From: Ideonella sp. WA131b
GTDB taxonomy: Bacteria; Pseudomonadota; Gammaproteobacteria; Burkholderiales; Burkholderiaceae_C
Reading direction: 5' to 3'
Assembly (NCBI GenBank): GCA_023657425.1
Contig: JAGTJW010000002.1
Span: forward strand, 672,431 to 736,430
Length of the DNA: 64,000 bases
This document shows, one piece after another, positions 16,587 through 25,589 of the stretch. Made by a program: the position numbers and the translations under genes. The stretch's first letter is position 1. Every line of letters begins with the position of its first letter. Below the pieces are notes generated by a model. That model saw nothing but the letters and a program-made list of their open reading frames with translations. It ran no database searches and was not told the origin of the DNA.

Positions 16587-18086
16587 ATGAGCCCGTCGCC
16601 TGCCTATGACGCCCTGGTGGCGCACCACCGACGCGTGCATGACCTGGAGCATGTGCAGGCCATCGCCACCTGGGATCGCATGACCCACATGCCGCCCGCC
16701 GGCGGGCCTGCTCGCGCGGCGGCGCAGGCGGCGTTGGCGGTGTTGATCAAGCAGTTGCAGGCCGATCCCACGCTCGCCCGGCAGTTCGAGGCCGCCGCTC
16801 AAGAGTCCTTGCAGGGCGATGCGGCGCTGAACTTCGCGCGCATGCGCCAGGCGCGCCGCATAGAAGCCGCGATTCCCGCTGCCCTGGCCGAGCGCCGTGA
16901 ACTTGCTACCGGTGCGGCCATGCAGGCCTGGGGGCGGGCTCGGCAGGACAACAACTGGGACACCTTTTCCGACGCCTGGGCGCCGGTGGTGGCCGTGACG
17001 CGAGAAGCCGCCGCGCGGCTGGGTGATGCCTTGGGACTGCAGCCCATGGACGCCTTGCTGGAGCGTTGGGAGCCGGGGCTGCGCATGACTCAGGTCAACG
17101 CCTTGTTTTCGCAGGTTCAGGCGTGGCTGCCGCCGCTGCTTGAAAAGGCCTTGGCTGCGCAGGCCAACTCGCCGCCTCCGTTGGAGCCCGTCGGCCCCTT
17201 CCCGGCTTCAGCACAGCAACGGTTGTGCGAACACGTGATGGCCTTGCTGCGCTTTGATTTTGATGCCGGCCGCCTGGACACCACGCAGCACCCCTTCACC
17301 GGCGGCGTGCCCGAAGACGTGCGCATGGCCACGCGCTTCGACGAGGCCAACTTCCTGCCGGCCCTGATGGGCACCATCCACGAGACGGGGCATGCGCGTT
17401 ACCAGCAGAACCTGCCACGGGACTGGCTGGGCCAGCCGCTGGCAGGGCCCCACTCGGCCGCCCTGCACGAAGGCCAGGCCTTGATCTTTGAGCGCCAACT
17501 GGCACCCGAGCCCGCCTTCTGCCAACTGCTGTCGCCACTGCTGCACCAGGCCTTCGGTTCACAACCGGCGTTCGAACCGGGCAACCTGGCGCGGCTGATG
17601 CAGCGCATCCGGCCCGGCCCCATCCGCGTGGCGGCCGACGAGTTGACCTACCCGCTGCACGTCATCGTTCGCGTTGAAATCGAGCAGGCGCTTGTGGCGG
17701 GCGAGATTGGCGTGGATGACGTGCCCGCCTGGTGGCACGAGCGCATGCAGGCTTCGTTGGGTGTGGGACCACAGGCCACCTTCAGCCAAGGCCCCTTGCA
17801 AGACCCGCACTGGGTGCATGGCATGTTCGGCTACTTCCCGGCCTACCTGCTGGGGGCGATGGTGGCGGCGCAATGCTTCGCTGCCCTGCGGCGTGAAGTG
17901 CCAGACCTGCAAGCCCAGGTGGCGGGTGGCAACTGCAGGCCCATCGGTGAATGGCTCGCCCCGCGCATCTGGCAACAGGGTGCGCGCCACGATCTGGATG
18001 CCATGCTGAAACAAGCCACCGGCGAACCCTTGTCCACCAACGCACTGCGTGCACAACTGGAGCAACGCCATGGCCGCATCCACTGA
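16587..18086 (+). CDS. M32 metallocarboxypeptidase (Taq carboxypeptidase family)
   Basis: A 499-residue zinc carboxypeptidase of family M32, usual length about 500. The HETGH zinc motif lies at residues 265-269 (GTIHETGHARYQQNLP), followed by the third-ligand region SAALHEGQALIFERQ. The C-terminal PHWVHGMFGYFPAYLLGAM is typical. These enzymes release C-terminal residues from peptides in the cytoplasm and have broad specificity except for proline. Within the dgc operon it would trim imported peptides. It overlaps the start of the MFS gene by 17 bases. Confidence 0.92.
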   Translation: MSPSPAYDALVAHHRRVHDLEHVQAIATWDRMTHMPPAGGPARAAAQAALAVLIKQLQADPTLARQFEAAAQESLQGDAALNFARMRQARRIEAAIPAALAERRELATGAAMQAWGRARQDNNWDTFSDAWAPVVAVTREAAARLGDALGLQPMDALLERWEPGLRMTQVNALFSQVQAWLPPLLEKALAAQANSPPPLEPVGPFPASAQQRLCEHVMALLRFDFDAGRLDTTQHPFTGGVPEDVRMATRFDEANFLPALMGTIHETGHARYQQNLPRDWLGQPLAGPHSAALHEGQALIFERQLAPEPAFCQLLSPLLHQAFGSQPAFEPGNLARLMQRIRPGPIRVAADELTYPLHVIVRVEIEQALVAGEIGVDDVPAWWHERMQASLGVGPQATFSQGPLQDPHWVHGMFGYFPAYLLGAMVAAQCFAALRREVPDLQAQVAGGNCRPIGEWLAPRIWQQGARHDLDAMLKQATGEPLSTNALRAQLEQRHGRIH

Positions 18087-19449
18087 GGCAGCCGTTCCAC
18101 TGCCAGAGGGCGCCGCCGCCACGCGAGCACCGGTGTCGGCATGGGCCAGCCTGCTGGTGCTGGTGGCCCTGGGTCTGTACACCTACATGGACCGGCAGAT
18201 CTTCGGCTTGCAGGCCGAGCCCTTGCGCAAGGCGCTGGGGCTGACTGACCTGCAGTTTGGCTTGTTGCAGGGGGTCAGTGTGGCCTTGTTTGCGGCCGTG
18301 GTGGGCTACCCCATCGCCTGGCTGTCAGACCGCTTTGACCGCCGCAAGGTCTTGGCCGGCTGCATCGCCGTCTGGAGCCTGGCTGTAGGCACTTGTGGCC
18401 TGGCGGATGACTTCAACCAGCTCTTCCTTGCCAGCTCCCTGGTGGGTGCGGCCGAGGCCGGCTTGCTGCCCATCGCCTATGCCTTGATCCCAGAGCTGTT
18501 CCGCGGCGGCCAGCGGCAGTTGGCCAATTCTTTGTTCATCGTCACCGGGCGGCTGGTTGTGGGCCTGATCATCGCCATGTGCGGGTGGATGATCCACGCC
18601 ATCGACCTCTGGCGGCACCTGTTGCCCGATGTGCTGCAAGCCTTGCCGACCTGGCGTCTGGCATTCTTTGCCACAGCGCTGCCGGGCATCGTGTTCGTGC
18701 CGATGATCTTGTTGTTGCCCATCGGCAAGCGCACGTTGGCCGTGCTGGCGGATGGAAAACCGGCCGTGGCTCCCGCAGACAAGCCGACCGTTTGGCCATT
18801 CCTGCGCAGCCAGCGCTTCACGTTGATCACCTTCATGTTGTCGGTGGGGTTGCTGGTGTTCGGCTTTGGCGCCACAGGCGCATTCATCCCGGCGGTGGCC
18901 ATGCGCCAGATGGGCATGAGTTCACTGGAGCTGGGCAATGCGATGGGCATCGCCACGTTCGTGTCAGCGGGAGTCGGGCTGTTGATCGCCAATGTGGGCA
19001 TGAAATGGTTGGCGCCGAAGCTGGGCCCGCTGTTGCCCGTGCGCGTGCTGGCCTTCGCCGCGGCAGCCAGCGGCGTTTTTGCCGCAACGCTCTACCTGGC
19101 GAGAACGCCGGTGGAGCTGTTCACACTGATGGCCCTTCACCACACCTTCCTGATGGCCGGCACGATGGTCTTCCCAACGGCACTGCAAGAGATGACGCCG
19201 CAGCCCTTGCGTGCGCGGCTGATTTCGCTGGTCATCATGCTCAACATGGTGCTCGGCTCGCTCAGCCCTGCCGTGGTGGGCGCCATCTCCGATGCGCTGA
19301 AGCCGCGTCCCGATGGCCTGTTGCTGGCGATGACCGCCACCTCCACGACCGCATTGATGATCGCCGCTGGACTGATGCTGCTTTGCGGGCGTGGCTATGT
19401 GCGGACCACGCGCGCCGCGCGCGCCATGGAGGCTGAGCTATCCGACTGA
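18070..19449 (+). CDS. MFS transporter, spinster-like
   Basis: A 459-residue major facilitator with 12 predicted hydrophobic segments. LYTYMDRQIFGLQAEPLRK at the first helix and DRFDRRKVLAG in loop 2-3 are typical of spinster-like/ACS-type carriers. The start at 18070 (MAASTEAAVPLPEG) has GGAG seven bases upstream and overlaps the carboxypeptidase gene. It is the last gene of the dgc unit and probably moves the peptide, acylated amino acid or product across the inner membrane, acting with the TonB receptor at 7961. The substrate is unknown. Confidence 0.87.
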   Translation: MAASTEAAVPLPEGAAATRAPVSAWASLLVLVALGLYTYMDRQIFGLQAEPLRKALGLTDLQFGLLQGVSVALFAAVVGYPIAWLSDRFDRRKVLAGCIAVWSLAVGTCGLADDFNQLFLASSLVGAAEAGLLPIAYALIPELFRGGQRQLANSLFIVTGRLVVGLIIAMCGWMIHAIDLWRHLLPDVLQALPTWRLAFFATALPGIVFVPMILLLPIGKRTLAVLADGKPAVAPADKPTVWPFLRSQRFTLITFMLSVGLLVFGFGATGAFIPAVAMRQMGMSSLELGNAMGIATFVSAGVGLLIANVGMKWLAPKLGPLLPVRVLAFAAAASGVFAATLYLARTPVELFTLMALHHTFLMAGTMVFPTALQEMTPQPLRARLISLVIMLNMVLGSLSPAVVGAISDALKPRPDGLLLAMTATSTTALMIAAGLMLLCGRGYVRTTRAARAMEAELSD

Positions 19450-19536
19450 ACGCTTGAAGCGCCACCAGGGCCCGCCTGCAGTACGTTGCGGGGCGTCTGG
19501 CCGCCATCGATCACGCTGCAGTGGCGAAAGACGAGA

Positions 19537-21000
19537 TCAAGCATCGCGCGTGAATCGCCGCGAGTACGGGCCGACCACCCAGTCGACCGTGGTGCTGGAC
19601 CCGTCGACGGCGTCGAAGACCAGCAGGGGTTTGTCGACGGCCGTGAGCGAGCGCCACTCCGGGCTCTCGTAGTGGATGACGAAGCGCCGATCCCCAACCG
19701 GTGCGGCGGTGAAGGCCATGCGATAGCCACGCAGGAAGTTGCCCTTCAGGCTGTTGCCGTCGCGTTCGATCAGCAACTCGCCGTCGGCTGGATGCGAATA
19801 GCGGCCCGCATGGATGCCGGGTTCCGTGGTCGTGCCGGATGCAGCAACCGCCGCTGCCGGCGCGCCGGCGGGCATGGCGGCTTCGAAGTAGGCTTTCCAG
19901 TCGCGCGGCTTCAGGCCCAGCAGGCAGGCTGCCAGCGCATAAGGCAGCGGCACCGTCCCGCGGCCCGACGAGTTGCAGTAGCAGGCGATGCCGATGCCGT
20001 CGCGCGGGAACAGCAGCGTCATCGCGGCGATGCCGAAGTCGCCGCCGGAGTGGGTGACCAGAGGGTGCCCTTCCAGCTCGGTCACCGCCCAGCCCAGCCC
20101 ATAGGCGGCCATGTGCGCGCCCGGGTGGAACAGGCTGATGATGTCCTTGCCTGGCCAGGCCACGATCTGCGGCGTGTGGGTTTCCAGCAGGGCCTCGCGC
20201 GGCACGATCTGCCGGCCGTCGACGAGGCCGCCGTTCAGATGGAATCGCAGCCATTGCAAGGCGTCGGCGCCACTGACCGACATGCCGCCACCGCCCAGGT
20301 ACCAGTCGCTGCAGACCGTGTCGATGGCCTGGGTGCTGCCGTCCACCAGGCAGTGCCAGCCGGACTGGTCGGGCAGCGCGTCGCGCGCCGCCAGGCCACC
20401 GCTGGTGGCGTGCATGCCCAGTGGGGCCAGGATGCGCTCGCGCAGGGTGGGCAGGAAACCCTGGCCGGTGATGCGGCCCACCGCCAGTGCCACGGCCGTG
20501 TGGCCGCCGTTGACGTAGGTGTGCCGCTCGCGCAGCCCGCACACCGGCGCCGTGTGGCGCAACCCTTCCAGGGCCGCGGCGGCCGACTGCGAAGGATCGA
20601 AGCCGAACTCGACGAGCCCCGCCCGCGGGATGCCCAGCCGGTTGCCGCTGAGGTCGCGCAGCGTGACCTGCCGGGTCAGTGCGGCGTCGTGCAACTGGAA
20701 CTCGGGCACCCACTTGGACACCGGATCGTCCCAGGAGGCCAGCTTGTCGGCCACCAGCGAGGCCATGGCTGCAGAGACGAAGGCCTTGGAGCAGGAGCCG
20801 ACGTTGATGGCGGTGGCGGCCGTCATCGGCTCACCCGTGCGCAGCGACTTCACGCCGTAGGCCAAGTGGTAGGCGCGGTCTCCTGCGACGATGGCGACCG
20901 AGGCGCCGGGTGTCTGGGCTTCCTGCAGGTAGGTGGCGCACAGGGCCTTCAGCCGAGGGTCCAGGAAGTCCAGCGAGCGCGCTGCGAGGGGCTCAGCCAT
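19537..21000 (-). CDS. serine hydrolase of the beta-lactamase fold (class C-related)
   Basis: A 487-residue hydrolase with SCSK (catalytic Ser/Lys), TYVNGG (Tyr-x-Asn) and THSGGD (HxG). No signal peptide is visible. About 120 residues follow the catalytic domain (from near [13 protein letters not shown]), a beta-rich extension like that in D-aminopeptidase and related esterases. It is the last gene of the leftward nine-gene operon and overlaps the nitroreductase stop by 8 bases. The intracellular location and catabolic neighbours favour an amidase, peptidase or esterase role over antibiotic resistance. Confidence 0.85.
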   Translation of the reverse strand: MAEPLAARSLDFLDPRLKALCATYLQEAQTPGASVAIVAGDRAYHLAYGVKSLRTGEPMTAATAINVGSCSKAFVSAAMASLVADKLASWDDPVSKWVPEFQLHDAALTRQVTLRDLSGNRLGIPRAGLVEFGFDPSQSAAAALEGLRHTAPVCGLRERHTYVNGGHTAVALAVGRITGQGFLPTLRERILAPLGMHATSGGLAARDALPDQSGWHCLVDGSTQAIDTVCSDWYLGGGGMSVSGADALQWLRFHLNGGLVDGRQIVPREALLETHTPQIVAWPGKDIISLFHPGAHMAAYGLGWAVTELEGHPLVTHSGGDFGIAAMTLLFPRDGIGIACYCNSSGRGTVPLPYALAACLLGLKPRDWKAYFEAAMPAGAPAAAVAASGTTTEPGIHAGRYSHPADGELLIERDGNSLKGNFLRGYRMAFTAAPVGDRRFVIHYESPEWRSLTAVDKPLLVFDAVDGSSTTVDWVVGPYSRRFTRDA

Positions 21001-21694
21001 GGTCCGCTCCGATCCAGTGCACGATGGCGCCGAGCGGCTTCTTGATGCCGCCGTGCACCGGCACCTGGCAGCCGGCCTTGGGGTAGCCCACGACGAGCAG
21101 GATGACGGGCTTTTCCGAGCTGGGCCGGCCGCAGAGCTTGTTGAGAAAGCTCATCGGGTTGGGCGTGTGTGTCAGCGTCGCCAGCCCGGCGTGGTGCAGC
21201 GCCGCGATCAGGAAGCCCGAGGCGATGCCCACCGACTCGGGCACGTAGTAGTGGCTGAACTTCTCGCCGTCGGCATCGACACCGTACTTCTGCGCAAAGA
21301 TGGCGATCAGCACCGGCGCCTCTTCCAGGAAGGGCTTGTTCCAGTCGGTGCCCAGCGGTGCCAGCGCGTCCAGCCACTCCTGCGGCGCGCGTTCGTTGTA
21401 GAAGCTGCGCTCCTCGGCCTCGGCCGCCTCACGCACGCGCTGCTTGTGTGCAGGGTCGGTGATGACGCTGAAGAACCAGGGCTGCTGGTTGGCGCCCGAC
21501 GGGGCCGTGCCGGCAGCCAGCAGGCAGCTTTCAATGACCTCGCGCGGCACCGGCCGGGTGTCGAAGTCGCGCACCGTGCGGCGGCGCTGCAAGTCGGCAT
21601 GGAAGGCGCGGGCGCGTTCGATCATCTCGGGCTGCGGGTACTCGCGGTAGGCGGGCAGCGGTTCCTGAGCGAAGGGAGCGTGGGGTCGAGTCAC
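20993..21694 (-). CDS. nitroreductase-family flavoprotein
   Basis: A 233-residue FMN-dependent nitroreductase homologue. [19 protein letters not shown] and [16 protein letters not shown] are the N-terminal FMN-binding motifs; [19 protein letters not shown] and LVVGYP close the domain. The family includes nitro reductases, dehalogenating iodotyrosine deiodinases and flavin-dependent dehydrogenases. The segment order and length resemble the deiodinase-like branch. It starts with GTG at 21694, six bases after the Rieske gene stop, and is embedded in the operon. A reductive step on an aromatic ring is a reasonable guess. Confidence 0.87.
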   Translation of the reverse strand: MTRPHAPFAQEPLPAYREYPQPEMIERARAFHADLQRRRTVRDFDTRPVPREVIESCLLAAGTAPSGANQQPWFFSVITDPAHKQRVREAAEAEERSFYNERAPQEWLDALAPLGTDWNKPFLEEAPVLIAIFAQKYGVDADGEKFSHYYVPESVGIASGFLIAALHHAGLATLTHTPNPMSFLNKLCGRPSSEKPVILLVVGYPKAGCQVPVHGGIKKPLGAIVHWIGADHG

Positions 21695-21700
21695 GGTGAA

Positions 21701-22744
21701 TCAGGTCGGCGTCTCGGATCGAAGTGCGGCGGCGTAGAGCTGCCGATAGTGGCTCAGTGCCGCGTCCATGTGCAACGGCAGCATCCGACGGTCTGGCGCA
21801 CGCTGCAGGTTGCGCCATTGCGCGGCAATCATCGCGTGGTCTTCCTCGAAGGCTGTCAAGAGGCCTTGGTACAGCGCCTTTGTGACGTTTGCATCGCCGC
21901 GGTCGGCGCGGTGTGCTTCCATGAAGAAGTAGTGGGTGCTCGTGGCCGTCTCGGGGGTGAGGGCCTGGCAGCTGTGGAAGCGAACGCCGGTGCCTTGGCT
22001 TTCGGCGTCTTCCGCGGCCATGCCGGCGGGCTGCGCGCCAGAATGCATCAGCAGCGTGCCGGGCAGCAGGAATTCGTAGTGCAGCCAGCGGTCGACCGGG
22101 CCGTCATGATCCCAAAGCGGGCGGTAGTACGCGGGCGGCGGCACCCGGGAGATGTCTCGCCGCACACGAACGCCGCGCGACAGACGTTCCACCCTTGGCT
22201 GCACGCGCGCCAGTGTGTCGTCTCCGCCGCCGCCGAACGTGGCCGCATGCACATAGCTCAGATGCGAGAAATCGAGCAGGTTGTCGGCGATGAGTTCGAC
22301 CGGAGTGTCGTAGTGCAAGTAGCCCGGGGCATAGGCCCACTCGGACGATTCGCAGGAGAAGTTGTCGGGCAGCAAACCGGTGTCGGCGCTCGCCACGTCA
22401 TCGCCCATCCACACCATCACCCAGCTTCTGTGCTCGACCACGGCAAAGCGCCGCACGCAGGCCGCCGGCGGCGGCGAGTCCATGCCGGGCACCTCGAAAC
22501 AGCGGCCGTCGGGCGCGAACTTCAAGCCGTGATACCCGCAGCGTAGGGCATCGCCTTCGAGTCGGCCGCGCGACAGTGGTGCGTGGCGGTGCACGCAGCG
22601 GTCCTCGAGTGCGGCAATCGCGCCGCCAGCCGTGCGCCACAGCACCAGTGGTATGCCGATGATCGTGCGGGCAAGCAACTGGCCCGCCTGCAGTTCGTGC
22701 GACCAGGCGGCAACGTACCAGGCGTTGCGCAAGAAGGCGCTCAC
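21701..22744 (-). CDS. Rieske non-heme iron oxygenase, VanA-like
   Basis: A 347-residue aromatic oxygenase subunit. The Rieske cluster motif is CVHRH, 17 residues, then CGYH (CVHRHAPLSRG, LRCGYHGLKF). The mononuclear iron site is ELIADNLLDFSHLSYVH. This pattern and length fit vanillate O-demethylase-type monooxygenases acting on methoxy or other ring substituents. GTG at 22744 gives VSAFLRNAWYVAAWSHEL, the canonical VanA-like N-terminus, 12 bases after the M3 gene stop. No cognate reductase (VanB) gene is in the operon, so electrons must come from elsewhere. Confidence 0.88.
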   Translation of the reverse strand: MSAFLRNAWYVAAWSHELQAGQLLARTIIGIPLVLWRTAGGAIAALEDRCVHRHAPLSRGRLEGDALRCGYHGLKFAPDGRCFEVPGMDSPPPAACVRRFAVVEHRSWVMVWMGDDVASADTGLLPDNFSCESSEWAYAPGYLHYDTPVELIADNLLDFSHLSYVHAATFGGGGDDTLARVQPRVERLSRGVRVRRDISRVPPPAYYRPLWDHDGPVDRWLHYEFLLPGTLLMHSGAQPAGMAAEDAESQGTGVRFHSCQALTPETATSTHYFFMEAHRADRGDANVTKALYQGLLTAFEEDHAMIAAQWRNLQRAPDRRMLPLHMDAALSHYRQLYAAALRSETPT

Positions 22745-22755
22745 GGCACGGGCTC

Positions 22756-24831
22756 TCAGGCCAACCCGAAACGCCGGTGCAGCGGCGTCGGATCCGGATC
22801 GTGTCCGGCGAAGTCGCGGAACGCGTCGTCGGCGGCCACGCGATGGCCGACGCTCAGCACCTTCTCGATCCAGCGCCTGGCCGTGTCGGCGTCGTACAGG
22901 CCGCCAGGCGAACGCTCGAAGGCTTCCACGGCGTCTGCCGCCATCACGTCGGCCCACAGGTACGAATACAGCCCTGCCGCATAGGCGCCGATGAAGACAT
23001 GGAAGTTGTGCGTCACGCGCATGATCAGGTCCCAGGCCTCGGGCATGCCCAGCTCGGCCAGCGCGTCGTTCTCCACCTGCACCGGGTCCATCGGACGGCC
23101 ACCGCCGTCCGCCAGCAGATGCAGCCGCAGGTCGACGAGGGCCGGCAGCAGGAAGTCGGGGTTCAGGCTGAAGATGCGGTCGTATCGCAGGCCCTGCTCG
23201 ATGCGGTCGACCAGGGCCGGCGCGATCGGCTCGCCGGTGACGTGGTGGCGCGCAAAGCGGGCCAGCAGCTCGCGGTCGCGCAGCCAGCGTTCGTTGATGA
23301 GCGCAGGCAGTTCGACGAAATCCCAGGCCACGTGCTGGCTGCCCAGCGAACGGTAGGCAGACGTGCAATGCAGCATGTGCAGCGCGTGGCCAAATTCGTG
23401 GAAGAAGACGTTCGCGTACTCCCAGGGCAGCAGCACGGGCTGGCCCTGATCCATGCCCGGCGGCGGGGGGAACGTGGAGTACACACCCGAGATGGGCAGC
23501 ACCCCGCCGCGGAAGCTCTCGGCCTCGCGGTACTGCGTCTGGTACGAACCGTGCGCCTTGCCGGGGCGGTTGAACAGGTCGAAGTAGATGACGCCGATGG
23601 GCTCGCCCCCGCGGCTCACTTCGTAGACCCGCACCGTGGGGTGGATGAGCGGCGCGCCCTCGATGGCCTTGAAGGCCAGGCCGTGCACGCGGCCGGCGGC
23701 CCAGAACAGGGCCTGCAGCACGGCGTCCAGCGGGAAGTGCGCCTTGACAGCGTCGCCATCCAGGCCGAAGCGTTCGCGGCGCAGCTTCTCGGCGTAGAAC
23801 TGCCGGTCCCACGGAGCCAGGCGGATGCCTGCGCCTTCGCGGTCGGCCAGGGCCTGGTAGTCGGCCAGCTGCGCCAACGCACGCGGCTTCACGCTGGCCC
23901 AGGTGCGCTGCAGCAGAGCCACCGCGGCTTCGGGTGTGCCCACCATGCGGTCGGCCAGCGCCAGGTGGGCGTAGCTCGGGTAACCCATCAGGCGCGCCAG
24001 CTCGCCGCGCAGCTGCAGCATCTCGGCGGCCACGGGCTTGTTGTCGTGGGGGCCGGCGTTGTCGCCGCGGTTCGTCCACATGCGCCAGACCTGCTCGCGC
24101 AGGTCTCGCCGCGTGGCCAGCGTCAGGAAGGGCCACACCGCGCCGCGGGCATTGGGAATGGCCCAATGGCCCGGCCGGCCCCGCTCGGCCGCGGCGGCGG
24201 CGGCGGCTGCGCGCAGCGCGTCGGGCAGGCCGTCCAGGCCTGGCGCGTCGTCGATGAAGACAGCCTGTTCGCTGGCCTCAGCGATCAGGTTCTGGTTGTA
24301 GCGCGACGACAAGGCGGCCAGGCGGCGGTTGATGGCCGCCAGCCGCTCCTTTGCCGGACGCGGCAAGCCGGCGCCGCGGCGCTGCATGCGCGTGCGCAAG
24401 ACGTCCACCAGACGCTGCTGCTCCGGTGACAGCCCGGCCTGCACGCGCTCGTCCCAGACCGCAGTCAGGCGTGCGAACAGCCGCTCATCGTGCGCGATCT
24501 CGTCGTCCAGGCCCGCCACCATGGGTGCCATGCGCTGCGCCACGGCCGGCATGTCGCCCAGGCTCATGCTGGCCGCATAGACCCCGTGCACACAGGACAC
24601 CCGGCGCAACTCGGCACCGCAGGCTTCCAGCGCTGCGGCGGTGTTCTCGAAGCTGGGTGGTGCGGGGTTCGATGCGATGGCCTGCACCTCGCCGCGCTTG
24701 AGGTCCAGTGCGCAGCGCATGGCTTCTTCCAGCGCCTCAGGGTCGACACAGGCCAGGGGCGGCAAGCCGCCATAGGGGCCTGCCCAGGGGTCCAGCAACG
24801 CCTGTGCGGCAGGGGATGGGCGGGTGTTCAT
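22756..24831 (-). CDS. M3 oligopeptidase (Dcp / oligopeptidase A family)
   Basis: A 691-residue zinc peptidase of family M3. The zinc motif FFHEFGHALHML lies near residue 478. The family's EVSRGGEPIGVIYFDLFNRP and the N-terminal FENTAAALEACGAELRR are clear. M3 enzymes act in the cytoplasm (or periplasm for some Dcp forms); no signal peptide is visible here. They cleave short peptides or remove C-terminal dipeptides. The start at 24831 (MNTRPSP) overlaps the preceding alpha/beta hydrolase gene by 4 bases. It probably degrades peptides imported by the operon's own transporters. Confidence 0.92.
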   Translation of the reverse strand: MNTRPSPAAQALLDPWAGPYGGLPPLACVDPEALEEAMRCALDLKRGEVQAIASNPAPPSFENTAAALEACGAELRRVSCVHGVYAASMSLGDMPAVAQRMAPMVAGLDDEIAHDERLFARLTAVWDERVQAGLSPEQQRLVDVLRTRMQRRGAGLPRPAKERLAAINRRLAALSSRYNQNLIAEASEQAVFIDDAPGLDGLPDALRAAAAAAAAERGRPGHWAIPNARGAVWPFLTLATRRDLREQVWRMWTNRGDNAGPHDNKPVAAEMLQLRGELARLMGYPSYAHLALADRMVGTPEAAVALLQRTWASVKPRALAQLADYQALADREGAGIRLAPWDRQFYAEKLRRERFGLDGDAVKAHFPLDAVLQALFWAAGRVHGLAFKAIEGAPLIHPTVRVYEVSRGGEPIGVIYFDLFNRPGKAHGSYQTQYREAESFRGGVLPISGVYSTFPPPPGMDQGQPVLLPWEYANVFFHEFGHALHMLHCTSAYRSLGSQHVAWDFVELPALINERWLRDRELLARFARHHVTGEPIAPALVDRIEQGLRYDRIFSLNPDFLLPALVDLRLHLLADGGGRPMDPVQVENDALAELGMPEAWDLIMRVTHNFHVFIGAYAAGLYSYLWADVMAADAVEAFERSPGGLYDADTARRWIEKVLSVGHRVAADDAFRDFAGHDPDPTPLHRRFGLA

Positions 24832-25589
24832 GCGAGTACGCGGTCGAGGAAGGCGCGCACGGGTGGCACGACGAGCCCCGGCGCCATGCACACGCCATGG
24901 CCCTGGCCCATGATCTCGTGCACCGTCCAGCCCTGTTGCAGCAGTTCGTCGCGGTGCTCGCCGACGATGGAGGCGATGCGGATCGGGATGCCGGCTTCGA
25001 CCAGATCACCGTCACTACCAAAGAAGACCATCTTCGGGCAGGCGATGCGCTGCACCGAGTCGGCTTCGGGCCAGCCCTGCATGCTGCTGTACCAGGTCTC
25101 CCACTGCCGGTACTGTTCCTTCGAGCGCAGCACCTTCATCGACGAAGGCTCCGGGTCGGCCTGCTTCAGCCGCGTGGCCCGCAGGATGCCGGCATACGGG
25201 GCGCCCAGCGGCGGCCATCCGCCCAGCACCAGCGCGCTCAGGCGGTCGGTGCGCGCGGCCAGTTGCAGGCCCACGGCGGCGCCCCAGGAGTAGCCCCAGT
25301 ACGCGAACCGGTCGAAGCCGGCCGCGCTGGCCACGGCCAGCAGGTCGGCGCAGACACGGTCGGCGGTGAGCGCCTGCGGCGGGATGTCGCGGCTGCCGCC
25401 GATGCTGGGGTAGTCCACGCGCAGCACACGGTAGCGATCGGTCAACCGGTTCAGATAGCCGTCAAGCACCGGCTGCATCTCGCTGCCGAACAGCTCGGTG
25501 AACGAGGCCATCAGCGGCAAGCCAATGAGCAAGGGCTGGCCCTGTCCCTGAACCTCATAGAAGACGCCGCTGGCCGGGTCAAGCGGCAC
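24828..25589 (-). CDS. alpha/beta hydrolase
   Basis: A 253-residue alpha/beta-fold hydrolase. It shows VLRVDYPSIGGSRD near the oxyanion loop, the nucleophile motif GYSWGAAVGLQLA and a C-terminal GQGHGVCM His. GTG at 25589 is the start, overlapping the DUF885 gene by 11 bases; the stop overlaps the M3 gene by 4. It is cytoplasmic, with an unknown ester or amide substrate. Its place inside an uptake and peptidase operon suggests it removes an acyl or ester decoration from the substrate. Confidence 0.82.
   Translation of the reverse strand: MPLDPASGVFYEVQGQGQPLLIGLPLMASFTELFGSEMQPVLDGYLNRLTDRYRVLRVDYPSIGGSRDIPPQALTADRVCADLLAVASAAGFDRFAYWGYSWGAAVGLQLAARTDRLSALVLGGWPPLGAPYAGILRATRLKQADPEPSSMKVLRSKEQYRQWETWYSSMQGWPEADSVQRIACPKMVFFGSDGDLVEAGIPIRIASIVGEHRDELLQQGWTVHEIMGQGHGVCMAPGLVVPPVRAFLDRVLA

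Noticed and set aside
11445..21000. Resemblance of the locus to microcystin degradation (mlr) clusters: beta-lactamase-fold enzyme, peptidases, transporter, D-Glu metabolism
   Set aside because: No MlrA-type CAAX protease or MlrC-type gene is present, and the beta-lactamase fold is too widespread to support the link.
22745..24166. N-terminal extension of the Rieske oxygenase frame reaching 24166
   Set aside because: The extension is out-of-frame shadow of the M3 peptidase gene. The true start is GTG 22744 with the canonical VanA-like N-terminus.
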